Assembly (NCBI RefSeq): GCF_025963695.1
Contig: NZ_JAOQAH010000012.1
Location: 1 to 62,866 of the forward strand
Direction of reading: 5' to 3'
DNA length: 62,866 nucleotides
From: Segetibacter sp.
GTDB lineage: Bacteria > Bacteroidota > Bacteroidia > Chitinophagales > Chitinophagaceae
In this document: piece by piece, positions 9,560-18,768 of the stretch
Position numbering within the stretch: the first letter of the stretch is position 1
Layout of the letters: each line of letters opens with the position of its first letter
Notes under the pieces: model-generated
Told to the model about the DNA's origin: nothing
Databases searched by the model: none
What the model saw: only the letters and a program-made list of their open reading frames with translations
Position numbers and translations under genes: made by a program

Positions 9560-9603
9560 TAAAAAAAAAAACAAAAGGAAAGGATTAGTGTCCTTTCCTT
9601 TTG
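9560..9603 (-). terminator. Terminator of the nuo locus
   Basis: A perfect 13-bp stem (9572-9584 with 9591-9603, 6-nt loop TTAGTG). On the minus strand it is followed by an uninterrupted T-run (A-run at 9561-9571 on the plus strand). It sits 139 bp beyond the nuoN stop and closes the nuo transcription unit. Confidence 0.88.
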
Positions 9604-9741
9604 TATCAACATTTCTTAACGAAAATTCTCCCTCGCTAATCTTAATTGAACATTTTGTTATACAAATAAATTCGCCGACGAAGGGGTGACGATGAACTGT
9701 AGAATTAAAAGCGAAAAAAAGTGAGTTTCAATTAACGGTAT

Positions 9742-11112
9742 TTAAAAATAAAGAAAGCTAAGTAGTGCGTTTGGATAGACCCCTAAAACAACTATCAATG
9801 CAGCAACAAAAAGCAGCAGATATTTAAACCGTGCAGTAACCGGGGCGAGCACCACGTTTCCGTCTTTAAAATACATTGCCTGGATCACCTTAAAATAATA
9901 GTAAGCACTTACAGCGGCAAACAAAACTCCGATTATAACAAGCCCCAGGTATTTGCCTGTTTTAACCACCGCGGATAACATGTAAAACTTTGCGAAGAAA
10001 CCCGCAGTCAATGGTATGCCGGCCAGCGATAACAGAAAGATGGCCAACAATGCGGCGATTAAAGGTTGTGATTTAGACAGACCGTTAAAGCCTTCAAGAG
10101 TCATATCATCCATTTTAGCCAGCACGGCAAAAATGCCAATAGTAGCGAGAGAGTAGGCGGCGGCATATAGAAGCAGACCTTCCTTAGCAGCATCATTAAC
10201 CGCAAACAAAGAAAAAAGCATGAAACCTGCCTGCGCTATACTTGAGTAGGCTAACATTCTTTTAACGCTTTGCTGAAACACGGCGGTGAGGTTTCCAAAT
10301 GCAAGGGTAAGTATGATAACAATGGCTATCAAACGATCGGTCTGGCTACCCATACTTCCTAGTCGGCCTTCAATAAGACGTATAAAAGCAGCAAAACCTG
10401 CAACCTTTACAACAGTAGCCATAAACGAGGTGATTACGGCAGGGGCGCCATCGTATACATCGGGCGTCCAAAAATGAAAAGGAGCTGCTGAGACTTTAAA
10501 ACATAAAGCAATAAAAATAAGCACCATGCCTAACGCAGAAAGGTAAGACACTATACCGTTTTTAACTACATTTTCAAGCATGAAGGTTCCTCCTGATCCA
10601 TATAACATTGCGATACCCATCAGCATTATTCCTGTAGAAAAAGAGCCCATCAAAAAATACTTTAGAGCTGCCTCATTTCCTTTGAGATTCTTTTTATCAC
10701 TGCCCGTTAGTATGTATAGAGGAATTGAAAGAATTTCTATTCCAATAAATAGCATTAATAAATTGGTGTAAGAAGTAACTATACCAATACCGCATAATAC
10801 AAAGAATATAAGCGCATGAGCTTCGGCTGTATTATTTCCTGCTTTCTCAATTTCCCTTCCGCTTAACATGACATAGATGAGAGTGGAAAAAATACAAATG
10901 CTATTGAATAGTAAGCCGAATTTATTAAAATGAAGAAAATTGGTTGTATTTATATTGAATAAGGAAGAACCTTGACTTTCAAAAATATTAAACACGAGTA
11001 ACAGCAACAGTGCGGCAGATGAAATGTTTTTGTATGCAGAACGATTATGAATAAAAATGCCACTAAACATCATAACCACACCAAAGATTGCCGAAAGTAT
11101 AATCGTATTCAT
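9742..11112 (-). CDS. nuoN: NADH-quinone oxidoreductase subunit N
   Basis: Antiporter-like proton-pumping subunit of the complex I membrane arm, the one closest to the hydrophilic arm among NuoL/M/N. It has 456 residues and about 14 hydrophobic helices. Family signatures include the EILSIPLYIL segment, the KYFLMGSFSTGIMLMG segment and the VKRMLAYSSIAQAGFML loop around the broken helix. Last gene of the locus, 20 bp after nuoM, followed by a strong terminator. Length and motifs are normal. Confidence 0.95.
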   Translation of the reverse strand: MNTIILSAIFGVVMMFSGIFIHNRSAYKNISSAALLLLLVFNIFESQGSSLFNINTTNFLHFNKFGLLFNSICIFSTLIYVMLSGREIEKAGNNTAEAHALIFFVLCGIGIVTSYTNLLMLFIGIEILSIPLYILTGSDKKNLKGNEAALKYFLMGSFSTGIMLMGIAMLYGSGGTFMLENVVKNGIVSYLSALGMVLIFIALCFKVSAAPFHFWTPDVYDGAPAVITSFMATVVKVAGFAAFIRLIEGRLGSMGSQTDRLIAIVIILTLAFGNLTAVFQQSVKRMLAYSSIAQAGFMLFSLFAVNDAAKEGLLLYAAAYSLATIGIFAVLAKMDDMTLEGFNGLSKSQPLIAALLAIFLLSLAGIPLTAGFFAKFYMLSAVVKTGKYLGLVIIGVLFAAVSAYYYFKVIQAMYFKDGNVVLAPVTARFKYLLLFVAALIVVLGVYPNALLSFLYF

Positions 11113-11132
11113 AAATAAACCTAATCAGGTTG

Positions 11133-12566
11133 CTATTTTATTTGAGCTATAATTTTAGTAACAGTCTCGCTGGTTAAATTAATCATAGGCTGAGGATAAA
11201 TGCCAAAGAACAAAACTACAGCAACCAATACAGCCAGCATTAACTGAGTATTGATCGGCACATTTAATACCACCCGGTCTTCATTGGCTACCTCCCCATA
11301 AAAAACTTTCTGAACCATCCACAGTGTGTATACGGCGGCAAGTATAATACTAATACATGCAACAGCCCCTAATACTATACTGTAATTGAAGACACTATTA
11401 AACATAAGAAACTCACCAACAAATGAGTTGGTTAAAGGCAAGGCTATGTTGGCAAATGACATGATAACGAACATAATTGCCAAGACAGGAGCTTTTTGAG
11501 CAAGTCCACCTAATTCACTAAACTTGCGGGTTCCTAATTGTTGCTCAATTACGTCTATCACTATCCAAAGGCCAATGATATTAATTCCATGAGCAAACAT
11601 CTGGAATATCACGCCCTGAATACCCGATGCACTACCAGTGAACATACTTGCTGCCATTAAACCAATATGTGCTATTGACGAGTAGGCGACCAATCTCTTC
11701 ATATCATCTTGCCTGATCGCGATTAAGCTTGCGTAAATCATTCCGGTAACCGCCAATATCATTACTATATCAGCCATTCTCTCTGACGCTCCCGGAAACA
11801 TTGGTAACAACCACCTGATCACTGCAAAAACACCCATTTTAACCATGATGCCACTTAAAACCATAGTGACAGCAGTTGGCGCCTGTTCATAAGTATCGGG
11901 TTGCCAGGTATGAAAAGGGAATACAGGCATTTTAATAGCAAATGCAATAAAGAATAGCCAGAAAATAAAACTTTCTTCACCGTAGGTAAGGGCAAGATTA
12001 TACAGAGAGCTGATGGCGAAGGAATGATCAGGTGTTTTAAAATAAACAAATAAAATACCTACAAGCATCAATAAGGAGCCAAGAAATGTATAAACAAAGA
12101 ATTTAAATGTAACCGGTATCCTTTTTTCTCCACCCCACTTTGAACAAAGAAAATAGGCAGGAATAAGAGCAAGCTCCCAGAAAAAGTAAAACAAGAATAA
12201 ATCCATTGCACAAAAAACCCCCATTAATCCAGCCTGGGTAAGCAGCATAAATCCATAAAAGGCATTAGGGCTTTTATACTTGTTATTATAAGTTGCAGCA
12301 AATATGATTGGAAAAGAAACAGCTGTTAGAAGGGTAAGAATTTTTCCCATTCCATCTAAAGAAACCGAAAAACGGCTGCCTAACATTGGTAGCCATGAAG
12401 CATCGGTAGAAAGAGAGTCTCCTGATTGAAAAAGGCTAATAAGGGAAACTGCAAGTGTTGCAACCGAACTGAGCAAAGCAAAAGCCTTTGCACTCCTTTC
12501 CTCTTTAAGAAAAAAAGAAATTAAGCCGGTTACTAAAGGAATTACAATCAATAAAACGGGGATCAT
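11133..12566 (-). CDS. nuoM: NADH-quinone oxidoreductase subunit M
   Basis: Antiporter-like proton-pumping subunit of complex I, middle of the membrane arm. The 477-residue polytopic protein has the conserved FYFFWELALIPAYFL segment, whose Glu in helix 5 is needed for pumping in studied homologues. It also has PFHTWQPDTYEQAPTAVTM and the KRLVAYSSIAHIGLM loop. The order nuoL-nuoM-nuoN and gaps of about 20 bp indicate one transcript and probable translational coupling. Confidence 0.96.
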   Translation of the reverse strand: MIPVLLIVIPLVTGLISFFLKEERSAKAFALLSSVATLAVSLISLFQSGDSLSTDASWLPMLGSRFSVSLDGMGKILTLLTAVSFPIIFAATYNNKYKSPNAFYGFMLLTQAGLMGVFCAMDLFLFYFFWELALIPAYFLCSKWGGEKRIPVTFKFFVYTFLGSLLMLVGILFVYFKTPDHSFAISSLYNLALTYGEESFIFWLFFIAFAIKMPVFPFHTWQPDTYEQAPTAVTMVLSGIMVKMGVFAVIRWLLPMFPGASERMADIVMILAVTGMIYASLIAIRQDDMKRLVAYSSIAHIGLMAASMFTGSASGIQGVIFQMFAHGINIIGLWIVIDVIEQQLGTRKFSELGGLAQKAPVLAIMFVIMSFANIALPLTNSFVGEFLMFNSVFNYSIVLGAVACISIILAAVYTLWMVQKVFYGEVANEDRVVLNVPINTQLMLAVLVAVVLFFGIYPQPMINLTSETVTKIIAQIK

Positions 12567-12585
12567 ACTTTATTTTTACCTGCAA

Positions 12586-14508
12586 TTATTTTGAAAAATA
12601 TTTAAGAACCGGATTCAGATTATTACCATAAAAAACAAGGATAATCATTAGAACCATACTTAAGACCATAAGAAGAATATAGTTTCCGACCTGTCCGCTT
12701 TGCATTAAACGCATCTGGCGCCCTGCATAGTTTACACCTCGTCCAACTCCATTTACGATGCCATCTATCCCGCTCTTCTCTATTACATTTTTTAGAAAAC
12801 CTCCCAGCGCAACCAATGGATTAGCGATAACCTTATCGTAAAGCTCATCTACATACCATTTGTTCGCCAGCAACTTGCCGGCACCTTCGGCCTCAGCTAT
12901 TTCGGGTTTTTTGCTAAACCTCGTCCATGCATAAATAATAGCTATAACAGCGAGGCCCACAGAAATGGCCATAAGCATATATTCGGTGCCGGTGTCTAAA
13001 GCATGGGCAGTCTCAGTAGATTTTACAATGACCGGGGAAAGAAAATGTTCGAGCGCATGAGCGTTATGAGCAAATGCTTCAGGAATACCAACGAAGCCAC
13101 CAACGACACTTAACACCGCCAAAATTATCAACGGGATGGTCATAGCTGAAGGGCTTTCATGCAAGTGATGCTCCTGGTCGTGTGTACCTCTAAATCCACC
13201 GAGAAAAGTCATCACGTACAAACGAAACATATAGAAAGCTGTAAGACCAGCAGTGATCGCACCAATTAACCAGAGAACTTTATTATGTTCGTAAGCAGCA
13301 GCCAAAATCTCATCTTTACTAAAAAAGCCACTAAAAGGAGGAATACCTGCGATTGCCAGACAAGCCAGTAAAAAAGTGATATGAGTTATAGGCATGTACT
13401 TTTTCAGTCCCCCCATAGAACGGATATCCTGCTCATTACCCATTGCATGAATAACACTACCCGCACCAAGGAACAACAAGGCTTTAAAGAATGCATGGGT
13501 CATCACATGAAAAACAGCGCCCGTATAAGCACCAACTCCCAAGCCTAAAAACATATATCCTAATTGGCTTACTGTAGAGTACGCCAGCACTTTCTTAATA
13601 TCGTTTTGCTTAAGTGCAATAGTAGCAGCAAGGAAAGCTGTAGCCAGGCCAACAACAGCAACAACAGTCATAGTTGTAGGAGCCATCGTATACAAAACAT
13701 TGCTACGAACAATCATGTAAATACCCGCTGTAACCATGGTGGCGGCATGTATTAATGCAGATACAGGAGTCGGACCTGCCATCGCATCGGGCAACCAGGT
13801 GTACAAAGGTATTTGAGCACTTTTACCCATAGCGCCAACAAACAACAACATCGTAATGGCTGTTACATCAAACGTACTGAAGGTGGAGGCCCTTGCAAAA
13901 ACATCACCATAAGAGACAGTTCCTAATTTTGCAAGTATCCAAAACACCGCAAGTAAAAACCCTACATCACCAATCCGGTTCATCACAAAAGCTTTGCGAG
14001 CCGCATAGTTGTAATTGTTGTTTTTAAACCAAAACCCAATTAATAAATATGAACAAAGACCAACTCCTTCCCATCCAATAAACATAATAACGTAGTTAGC
14101 GCCAAGCACCAACAACAACATGGAGAAAACAAACAAGTTAAGGTAAGCGAAGTATCTGCCATAGTGTTGCGGCTCTTCGTTATGCATGTACGATGTAGAA
14201 TACACATGAATAAGAAAACCTACACCCGTAATTATCAGGAGAAACAAAGAAGAAAGCTGGTCAACCTGGAATGCAAACGGGATATTAAAAGATTGAACCT
14301 TTATAAAGTCAAACAGATGAATCACCTGAGGCTGAAAACCTTCTTGCTTCACCTGGAAAAAGATACCAAGGCTTACCGCAAAAGAAGCCAGTATAACAGC
14401 GCTTCCTATTAAACCAATCAATGATTTAGATAAAGACTTACGGCCTAAACCATTAATAAGAAAACCTATCAAAGGAAACAATGGTACCAGGTAAACAAAT
14501 TTGCTCAT
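12586..14508 (-). CDS. nuoL: NADH-quinone oxidoreductase subunit L
   Basis: Distal antiporter-like proton-pumping subunit of complex I. It has 640 residues with about 16 helices, and the C-terminal amphipathic piston-like helix expected of NuoL is represented by the last 120 residues. Visible signatures are IGWEGVGLCSYLLIGFW (helix 5 Glu), PLYTWLPDAMAGPTPVSALI and KKVLAYSTVSQLGYM. The region upstream of the ATG is unusually G-rich for this genome (14514-14545): a GGGAGGGGG tract lies six bases before the start and can act as a Shine-Dalgarno. Confidence 0.96.
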   Translation of the reverse strand: MSKFVYLVPLFPLIGFLINGLGRKSLSKSLIGLIGSAVILASFAVSLGIFFQVKQEGFQPQVIHLFDFIKVQSFNIPFAFQVDQLSSLFLLIITGVGFLIHVYSTSYMHNEEPQHYGRYFAYLNLFVFSMLLLVLGANYVIMFIGWEGVGLCSYLLIGFWFKNNNYNYAARKAFVMNRIGDVGFLLAVFWILAKLGTVSYGDVFARASTFSTFDVTAITMLLFVGAMGKSAQIPLYTWLPDAMAGPTPVSALIHAATMVTAGIYMIVRSNVLYTMAPTTMTVVAVVGLATAFLAATIALKQNDIKKVLAYSTVSQLGYMFLGLGVGAYTGAVFHVMTHAFFKALLFLGAGSVIHAMGNEQDIRSMGGLKKYMPITHITFLLACLAIAGIPPFSGFFSKDEILAAAYEHNKVLWLIGAITAGLTAFYMFRLYVMTFLGGFRGTHDQEHHLHESPSAMTIPLIILAVLSVVGGFVGIPEAFAHNAHALEHFLSPVIVKSTETAHALDTGTEYMLMAISVGLAVIAIIYAWTRFSKKPEIAEAEGAGKLLANKWYVDELYDKVIANPLVALGGFLKNVIEKSGIDGIVNGVGRGVNYAGRQMRLMQSGQVGNYILLMVLSMVLMIILVFYGNNLNPVLKYFSK

Positions 14509-14509
14509 A

Positions 14510-14546
14510 AGAAACCCCCTCCCAACCTCTCCCCCAGGGGAAGAGT
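14510..14546 (-). repeat. G-rich hairpin spacer between nuoK and nuoL
   Basis: On the minus strand the spacer contains CTCTTCCCCTGGGGGAGAG, a nearly perfect hairpin, followed by GGTTGGGAGGGGG and the nuoL start. This base composition is foreign to the AT-rich surroundings. From memory, similar C/G-run spacers are widespread in Chitinophagaceae genomes. Confidence 0.5.
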
Positions 14547-14575
14547 TAAGAATTTAATTTTATTTGATTGGATGT

Positions 14576-14911
14576 CTAATTCTTTAATCTATTCAGAAAG
14601 TTTACATCAACTGAATGTGTATTTCTATACACCATTACTATAATAGATAGCCCCACGCACACCTCAGCAGCGGCAACAACCATAATAAAAAATACGAATA
14701 ACTGCCCGTCAATTCCTACAGTTGAAGCAGGATCTTTTGCCATTGCTACTCCGTTATGCATTTTCGAAAATGCTACAAGCAACAGGTTAACGGCATTCAA
14801 CATCAACTCCACACACATAAAAATGATGATTGCATTTCTACGCGTCAATACTCCAACCACCCCGATACAAAACAAAACAATAGAAAGTACTATATAATAT
14901 GTTATTGGCAT
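14576..14911 (-). CDS. nuoK: NADH-quinone oxidoreductase subunit K
   Basis: Small three-helix subunit of the complex I membrane arm. Its 111 residues are slightly more than the usual 100 or so. Helices lie at about 3-22, 28-50 and 62-85. Two glutamates important for proton transfer in homologues are visible: one in [17 protein letters not shown] (helix 2) and one in [15 protein letters not shown] (helix 3). The start is preceded by TTTAGGGGTTTGGGGT, the end of a G-rich spacer repeat. Confidence 0.95.
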   Translation of the reverse strand: MPITYYIVLSIVLFCIGVVGVLTRRNAIIIFMCVELMLNAVNLLLVAFSKMHNGVAMAKDPASTVGIDGQLFVFFIMVVAAAEVCVGLSIIVMVYRNTHSVDVNFLNRLKN

Positions 14912-14968
14912 ACCCCAAACCCCTAAAGAGGCTTTATTTAAGCTCTAAATTCCTGAAGGGACTTAAAA
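14905..14968 (-). repeat. G-rich spacer repeat upstream of nuoK
   Basis: On the minus strand this reads AAGTCCCTTCAGGAATTTAG, then CCTCTTTAGGGGTTTGGGG ending at the nuoK start. It combines imperfect CCC...GGG halves in the style of the G-rich intergenic repeats of Bacteroidota. It supplies the only purine-rich stretch in the nuoK ribosome-binding region. Confidence 0.45.
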
Positions 14969-15036
14969 CTGGTTTATTAATCAAATACCTTTTATTACCA
15001 TTATCAAAAGACTCTCTCCTCACTTTACGGCCGGGG

Positions 15037-15540
15037 CTAATCCTTTTTTCCTATCACCACTGCACCTACCATCGCAGACAAAAACAGCACACTGCTTATT
15101 TCAAACGGAATGACATAATCCTTAAACAAAGCCATCCCCAGGTTTTTAATCAACCCTATATTTCCTACTTTAACCAGCGCTTTTGCGTTTTGTACTTCCC
15201 CGGCATCTCTGATCACGTCAATCATTATCAACATTAAACATCCGCCCGCAATAGTGCCTGCCACTTTAAACCGGCTATTTTTCTGTGGTTCAGAGTCGCT
15301 ATTCAAATTCATTAACATCACCACAAACAGGAACAATACCATAATGGCCCCTGCATATACAATAAGGTTAACGATCGCAAGAAATTGAGCATTCAATAAA
15401 ACATAATGACCTGAAATGGCGAAAAATACAATGATAAGCCACAAGATACTGTGAACAGGATTTTTACTTATCAAGACCATAGTAGCACTTACGAGTGCAA
15501 GGGCAGAAAGGAACCAGAATAGAATTTCAGTTGTACTCAT
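15037..15540 (-). CDS. nuoJ: NADH-quinone oxidoreductase subunit J
   Basis: Membrane subunit of complex I with five helices, part of the link between the quinone site and the pumping subunits. It has 167 residues. The conserved helix 3 is visible as LIVYAGAIMVLFLFVVMLMNL, including the tyrosine and glycine at which the helix bulges. It begins 20 bp after nuoI. The gap to nuoK (125 bp) is larger than elsewhere in the membrane block and holds the G-rich spacer. Confidence 0.95.
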   Translation of the reverse strand: MSTTEILFWFLSALALVSATMVLISKNPVHSILWLIIVFFAISGHYVLLNAQFLAIVNLIVYAGAIMVLFLFVVMLMNLNSDSEPQKNSRFKVAGTIAGGCLMLIMIDVIRDAGEVQNAKALVKVGNIGLIKNLGMALFKDYVIPFEISSVLFLSAMVGAVVIGKKD

Positions 15541-15560
15541 TAGTTGCAGTTAGTAAAGGG

Positions 15561-16109
15561 TTATTGTGTTGCCGGTGCTCTTTCCCCTTTAGCCTTTTCA
15601 TATTCTTCAGGTTGCGTAAGCGGGTTAGGTATCAGCAAGTCTTCTTTACCATATATAAATCCTTTGCGTTGGTAGTTGGCCGGTGCAAATGTTTCACTTA
15701 AATAAATCGCATCCTTTGGGCACGCTTCTTCGCACAACCCACAAAAAATACAGCGCAGCATATTAATCTCATATTTTGCTGCGTATCGCTCTTCGCGATA
15801 TAAATTTTCTTCTCCTCTTTCCCGTTCAGCCGCCTCCATAGTGATGGCTTCTGCCGGACAAGCCAAGGCACAAAGACCACATGCGGTACATTTCTCACGT
15901 CCTTCTTCATCGCGGTTTAAAACCTGCAAGCCCCGAAATACTTTAGCGAAAGGACGCGTTTGCTCGGGATAACTAATGGTGGGAACTTTTTTGAAAATAT
16001 GACTAAACGTAATGGCCATCCCTTTAAAAATCTCAGGAAGATATAACCTTTCTAAAAAGGTCATCGGTTTACGTTCTACTTGTTTTACTTTTTTTGTTAA
16101 CGGTTCCAT
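15561..16109 (-). CDS. nuoI: NADH-quinone oxidoreductase subunit I (two 4Fe-4S clusters)
   Basis: Peripheral-arm ferredoxin-like subunit holding clusters N6a and N6b, which pass electrons to NuoB. With the ATG start at 16109 it has 182 residues. The clusters are CTACGLCALACP (Cys74, 77, 80, 84) and CIFCGLCEEACP (Cys120, 123, 126, 130). The frame is open a further 18 codons to a TTG, but the ATG with GGAAG nine bases upstream gives the better N-terminus (MEPLTKK). A charged tail of about 20 residues extends beyond the usual fold. Confidence 0.94.
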   Translation of the reverse strand: MEPLTKKVKQVERKPMTFLERLYLPEIFKGMAITFSHIFKKVPTISYPEQTRPFAKVFRGLQVLNRDEEGREKCTACGLCALACPAEAITMEAAERERGEENLYREERYAAKYEINMLRCIFCGLCEEACPKDAIYLSETFAPANYQRKGFIYGKEDLLIPNPLTQPEEYEKAKGERAPATQ

Positions 16110-16264
16110 ATATGTAAAGCTTCCAGCACTCAAGCTTAAGCTCTTTCCTTTAAAGGTTTGCAAAAATATTTTTCTACCACTAACCCACCAACTTTATTTA
16201 CCCATACGGTTACTAAACATACTTTTCGCATCTTTTTGGTTGGCAGTCATTAATCTTTTGTCCG

Positions 16265-16288
16265 CATCGTTGTGTCACTCACTTGTAC
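16265..16288 (+). repeat. Dispersed repeat, copy 2 (TG/CA form)
   Basis: A full-length match within the 343-bp gap between nuoH and nuoI. Together with the inverted copy at 16341-16364 it delimits an element of about 100 bp. Apart from these two copies the gap shows no ORF or hairpin. Confidence 0.85.
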
Positions 16289-16340
16289 CTGTATCTCTTT
16301 ATTCATCGCCCTCGCCTCATTAGCATTACCACAGATGAAC

Positions 16341-16364
16341 GAAATGCGACGCAACTATCATCAA
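16341..16364 (-). repeat. Dispersed repeat, copy 3 (CG/CG form, inverted)
   Basis: TGCGACGCA at the centre, in reverse orientation to copy 2. The outer flank reads GAACGAAA instead of the usual GTACAAG, a variant also found at 29961. Confidence 0.7.
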
Positions 16365-16452
16365 TCTGAGTTGCTTTGTTGTATCTATGAAATATTAAGG
16401 TAGCTGTCCAATGTTTTCAAAATGCAGCATCTTCTGATCTTCAGACACCTCA

Positions 16453-17511
16453 TTACCCTTGTCTCCATAATATAACAGCCCCGGTGATAAACATATTAAC
16501 CAAAGCCAGCGGAATTAAAGATTTCCACCCAAGATTCATCAACTGGTCATACCTAAAACGGGGCAAAGTCCAGCGAACCCACATAAAAATAAAAATCAGG
16601 ATGAAGGTTTTACCGAACAAAGCAACAAAACCAATGATGGCAGCAACATTTACAGACAAATTTGCTTCATTTACAAAAGGCATATCGTAACCACCAAAGT
16701 AAAGGGTGGCCATAATTACGCTGCTAATAAACATATTAATGTACTCGGCAAACAAGTAGAAACCCAGCTTCATACTTGAATACTCCTGGTGGTACCCAAA
16801 GTTCAATTCGTTCTCGGCCTCGGGCAAATCAAAAGGCGCCCGGTTGCATTCAGCAAAAGCGCAAATAATAAAAATAAGAAATCCGATAGGCTGATAAACA
16901 ATGTTCCACCACGACCCTTCTATTTGCTGTTCAGCAATTGTCTTAAGACTAAGAGAACCACTCAGCATCAACAGGGCGATCATTGAAAGCCCCATAGCAA
17001 GTTCGTAGCTGATAACTTGTGATGCTCCCCGCATTGCAGCCATTAAAGAAAACTTGTTATTGCTCGCCCAACCTCCAATCATAATGCCGTACACACCGGT
17101 ACTAACAACGCCAAAAATGTACAGGATACCAATATTAATGTCAGCGATCTGCAGGTTTACAATGCGGTCGATACCAAACATATTAATATGAATCTGGTTG
17201 CCCCAGGGAATAACAGCACTGGTCATCATCGCCGTCAACATAGCCAGGCAAGGACCTAAAATAAACAATGTTTTATTCGAGGTATTGGGTATAATCTCTT
17301 CCTTAAAGAAAAGTTTACCACCATCAGAAAGAGGTTGCAGTAGTCCAAAAGGACCTGCACGATTAGGGCCTTTACGATCTTGTAATATCGCGGCAACTTT
17401 ACGCTCTCCCCATGTAGAGTACATCGCAATTACCAACGAAGCAGTAATAATTGCACCAATAAGTGCGAGTTTTTCAAACAGTAAAGCCCAGTCAATTTGT
17501 AAAAGCAACAT
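16453..17511 (-). CDS. nuoH: NADH-quinone oxidoreductase subunit H
   Basis: Membrane subunit that forms the quinone-entry chamber and the first part of the proton path of complex I. The 352-residue protein has eight or nine helices. Signatures include ERKVAAILQDRKGPNRAGP near the N-terminus, the acidic loop CNRAPFDLPEAENEL (quinone cavity) and the C-terminal WVRWTLPRFRYDQLMNLGWK. It starts 38 bp after nuoG. Confidence 0.96.
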   Translation of the reverse strand: MLLLQIDWALLFEKLALIGAIITASLVIAMYSTWGERKVAAILQDRKGPNRAGPFGLLQPLSDGGKLFFKEEIIPNTSNKTLFILGPCLAMLTAMMTSAVIPWGNQIHINMFGIDRIVNLQIADINIGILYIFGVVSTGVYGIMIGGWASNNKFSLMAAMRGASQVISYELAMGLSMIALLMLSGSLSLKTIAEQQIEGSWWNIVYQPIGFLIFIICAFAECNRAPFDLPEAENELNFGYHQEYSSMKLGFYLFAEYINMFISSVIMATLYFGGYDMPFVNEANLSVNVAAIIGFVALFGKTFILIFIFMWVRWTLPRFRYDQLMNLGWKSLIPLALVNMFITGAVILWRQG

Positions 17512-17549
17512 TTTTTATAACTTTATTTAGAAGCCAATATCTTAATTCA

Positions 17550-18698
17550 CTATTTCGCTTCCGGTAATAACTTGCCGTTATCTTTATTAAAGACCTTGCC
17601 CGTAGCCGGGCCTTCAATTTCGCTTAAATGAACAGTAGGTTTATTCACTTCACTCACTTTGTGAATATCCATCAATAGTTTAGGCTTTCGTCCACCCATT
17701 ACTTCGGCTATTGTTTCGTGAGGGCGTTTTAGATCATCTAAATAATGATTAGCAGAAATCACTGAATGCCTGCTAATCTTTCTTGGCCCCTCAATAACCC
17801 AGTCACTTGTCTTCTTTTTATCAAAGCGACAAGTGTTACAGATCCACCCAGTCTTACCATCAAAGTCTTCTACCTCACCCCATTCATCTTTTCTCGCCGT
17901 TATGCGAAAAACCTCATCTCCCCTGTTCCAGATAGTTACTTTGCCGCAACATTTATCACAATCTCTATGGGCATTTAAAGGTTTTAAAAACCACACCCTT
18001 TGTTTAAAACGGAACGTTCTATCAGTTAATGCACCAACAGGGCAAACATCAATCATGTTTCCACTGAAATCGTTGTCGATGGCTTTCGAAATGTAGGTGC
18101 TAATCTGGGCATGTTCACCCCTATCCAAAATACCGTGCATTCTTGTATTAGTAATCTGATCTGCTATATAAGTACATCGGTAGCAAAGAATGCAACGGGT
18201 CATATGCAACTGAATGTATGGCCCTATATCTTCCCTTTCGAACAATCGGCGCTGAAATTCATATCGTGTCTCTTCTTTTCCGTGCTCATAACTCAAATCC
18301 TGCAGGTGACATTCTCCCGCCTGGTCACAGATCGGACAATCTAAAGGATGATTAAGCAATAAGAACTCTACTACACCTTTACGGGCATCCAATACTTTTT
18401 CACTGGTTATACTTTTTACAACCATTCCATCCATTACGTTGGTACGGCAACTTGCAACAAGCTTCGGCATAGGTCGAGGGTCAGCCGTAGAACCAGCTGC
18501 AACCTCCACTAAACATGTACGACACTTGCCTCCGCTACCTTTTAGCTTGCTATAGAAACACATGGTAGGAGGAGCTACATCACCGCCAACCTTTCTCGCT
18601 GCCATTAATATAGATGTACCCGGAGCTACCTCAACTGTTATATTGTCGATGGTAACTTTAAACATTTGAGGAGCATCTTTTTTTACTTCTTCAGCCAT
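17550..18698 (-). CDS. nuoG: NADH-quinone oxidoreductase subunit G, short form
   Basis: Iron-sulfur subunit of the NADH module. Expected cluster ligands are present: N1b (Cys47, 59, 62, 84), N5 (His117, Cys121, 124, 130) and N4 (Cys169, 172, 175, 219). A further cysteine set (247, 250, 251, 287, 290) sits where the N7-type or molybdopterin-oxidoreductase Fe-S domain begins. At 382 residues it lacks the large C-terminal molybdopterin-like domain of the E. coli protein (about 900 aa); a short NuoG is usual in Bacteroidota as I recall. The tail after residue 300 looks like a degenerate remnant. Confidence 0.92.
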   Translation of the reverse strand: MAEEVKKDAPQMFKVTIDNITVEVAPGTSILMAARKVGGDVAPPTMCFYSKLKGSGGKCRTCLVEVAAGSTADPRPMPKLVASCRTNVMDGMVVKSITSEKVLDARKGVVEFLLLNHPLDCPICDQAGECHLQDLSYEHGKEETRYEFQRRLFEREDIGPYIQLHMTRCILCYRCTYIADQITNTRMHGILDRGEHAQISTYISKAIDNDFSGNMIDVCPVGALTDRTFRFKQRVWFLKPLNAHRDCDKCCGKVTIWNRGDEVFRITARKDEWGEVEDFDGKTGWICNTCRFDKKKTSDWVIEGPRKISRHSVISANHYLDDLKRPHETIAEVMGGRKPKLLMDIHKVSEVNKPTVHLSEIEGPATGKVFNKDNGKLLPEAK

Positions 18699-18768
18699 AT
18701 TTTATTTTTTCGCGCCTGCATAAGTAGCAAAGACGTGAAGTTTAAAAGTTATTGTTAAACAGAAAGCC

